A stretch of DNA of 64,000 bases from Iris pallida (taxonomy: Eukaryota; Streptophyta; Magnoliopsida; Asparagales; Iridaceae), in contig JANAVB010009598.1 in NCBI GenBank assembly GCA_029216955.1, positions 24,255,600 to 24,319,599 on the forward strand, read 5' to 3'. The notes below the pieces were generated by a model, which had not been told where the DNA came from, did no database searches, and saw only the letters and a program-made list of their open reading frames with translations. Each line of letters starts with the position of its first letter. Within the stretch, counting starts at the first letter, position 1. Of the stretch, positions 63,030 to 64,000 are shown piece after piece. Position numbers and translations under genes: made by a program.

Positions 63030-64000
63030 ATGGCTACTATGAAATTCACAAGTGAAGGTCAGGCCACAAACAGACCTCCTCTGTTTGATGGTACTAACTA
63101 CACTTATTGGAAAACACGGATGAGTTTTTTCTTAAAGTCTCTTGATTTTGACTTATGGGCTATTGTTCTTGATGGCTATCAGAAGCCACCTCGTATAAAT
63201 GTCGAGGGTGTTTTAGTTGAAAAACCCCAAAACAGTTATACAGAGGAAGAAAAGAAAAAGGCCAGTCTTGACGCACGTGCCATTAATGCTCTTTTTTGTG
63301 CCTTAGACAGAACAGAATCCAACAGGGTATCTACATGCTCAACGGCAAATGGTGTATGGAAGCTTCTCGAAGTTACACATGAAGGCACGACTCAAGTCAA
63401 GGAGTCAAAAGTCAGCAGACTTACTCAAGAGTACGAGGCGTTCAAAATGAAGCCAAATGAAACAGTCACACAAATGTTCGAGAGGTTCTTGGATATTGTA
63501 AACCCTTTGTCCTCCTTAGGCAAAGAATACAATAACCACGAAAAGATTCGCAAACTCCAGCGAGCTCTCACCAAGAACTGGATTCCGAAGGCTACAGCTA
63601 TCATTGAAGGAAACGACCTCACCACAATGTCACTTGAAGTACTCATGGGTAAGCTACTCACTCATGAACTGGATCTACAAGATTTTGAAGAGCCTGTACC
63701 AAAGGAGAAGACTATCGCCCTCAAGGCTCAGCACAGAAAAGCTGCTGAAGATGACTCAGACAGCAGTGGATCTGACGCTGAAGATCAAGCTCTCCTAGCA
63801 AGGAAGTTCAAAAGATTCATGAGACATGAGAAGAGAGTCAAAGAGAACAATAGCAACAACTGGTACCAAGAAGATGCTGTCTGCTATGGCTGCAAGAAGA
63901 AGGGACATATGAAGAAGGACTATCCCATCAACTCATCATCGAGCAAGAAGAACAACAGGTATGAAAAAGGCAACCTGAAGAGATCAACATCCCGGAAATA
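63030..64000 (+). CDS. Copia gag polyprotein, 5' part (runs off window)
   Basis: ATG at 63030, open for 323 codons to the window edge with no stop. N-terminal gag domain: RPPLFDGTNYTYWKTRM, then DFDLWAIVLDGY, the UBN2-type core (SKVSRLTQEYEAFKMKPNET, MFERFLDIVNPLSSLG, LQRALTKNW). Acidic Ser/Asp stretch DDSDSSGSDAEDQAL, then a zinc knuckle CYGCKKKGHMKKDY in which the fourth ligand is Tyr instead of Cys (TAT), and a Lys/Ser-rich tail. Gag coats and packages the element RNA; the Tyr change should weaken zinc binding. The start is supported by its position 70 bp after the primer site. Pol should follow outside the window. Confidence 0.92.
   Translation, partial: MATMKFTSEGQATNRPPLFDGTNYTYWKTRMSFFLKSLDFDLWAIVLDGYQKPPRINVEGVLVEKPQNSYTEEEKKKASLDARAINALFCALDRTESNRVSTCSTANGVWKLLEVTHEGTTQVKESKVSRLTQEYEAFKMKPNETVTQMFERFLDIVNPLSSLGKEYNNHEKIRKLQRALTKNWIPKATAIIEGNDLTTMSLEVLMGKLLTHELDLQDFEEPVPKEKTIALKAQHRKAAEDDSDSSGSDAEDQALLARKFKRFMRHEKRVKENNSNNWYQEDAVCYGCKKKGHMKKDYPINSSSSKKNNRYEKGNLKRSTSRK

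Larger units (their letters stand above)
61892..64000 (+). mobile_element. Ty1/copia retrotransposon, 5' part (SIRE-like)
   Basis: LTR 61892-62945, primer site 62948-62959, gag from 63030 to the window end. The gag motif RPPLFDGTNYTYWKTRM resembles the SIRE/Maximus group (moderate confidence). Inserted in LTR E; the only plus-strand LTR element here. Its pol and 3' LTR lie outside. Confidence 0.9.

Overview
This window looks like deep intergenic repeat DNA from a flowering plant with a large, repeat-rich genome. I see no host gene, tRNA, rRNA or CRISPR array. Almost every base belongs to an LTR retrotransposon, and the elements are stacked inside one another. The species cannot be read from the sequence. 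The plant assignment rests on the Tat/Ogre-type, Tekay-type and SIRE-like retroelement proteins, on LARDs (large retrotransposon derivatives with no coding capacity) and on a MITE.

The stack can be resolved from LTR ends and 5-bp target-site duplications (TSDs). The oldest layer is B (14009-59468, minus strand), a Tat/Ogre-type Ty3/gypsy element with a tRNA-Arg-type primer site and a broken gag-pol. B is split by LARD C (23967-56445, TSD AACAC). The left LTR of C is split by Tekay-type chromovirus F (25718-48322, TSD GAAGC/GAACC). The left LTR of F is split by LARD G (27331-37485, TSD ATAAC). On the other side, the left LTR of B is interrupted by LTR D (before 1 to 14008). D is split by LARD A (598-10750, TSD TAAGA), and the left LTR of A holds a 377-bp MITE (3464-3840). 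To the right of B lie 326 bp of unassigned DNA, then LTR E (from 59795), which is cut by a plus-strand Ty1/copia element (61892 to beyond the window end).

Functional logic: F is the only chromovirus here with gag, protease, reverse transcriptase, RNase H, integrase and chromodomain, now broken by stops and frameshifts. LARDs A, C and G have no coding capacity but share with F the LTR terminal sequence, an 18-bp putative primer-binding sequence and a structured leader beside it. They were therefore probably mobilised by F-like proteins. The copia gag is open to the window edge.

Items most worth following up: (1) a spliced, plus-strand gene model inside the minus-strand element B, with its own TATA box and poly(A) signal, coding a Lys-Glu-Glu repeat protein; (2) a 69-bp GT-AG intron-like insertion in the F integrase whose removal restores the reading frame; (3) a leader stem-loop with different but paired bases in A, C, F and G; (4) a primer-binding sequence that matches no tRNA I know; (5) an array of about 29 W-box cores in LTR D.
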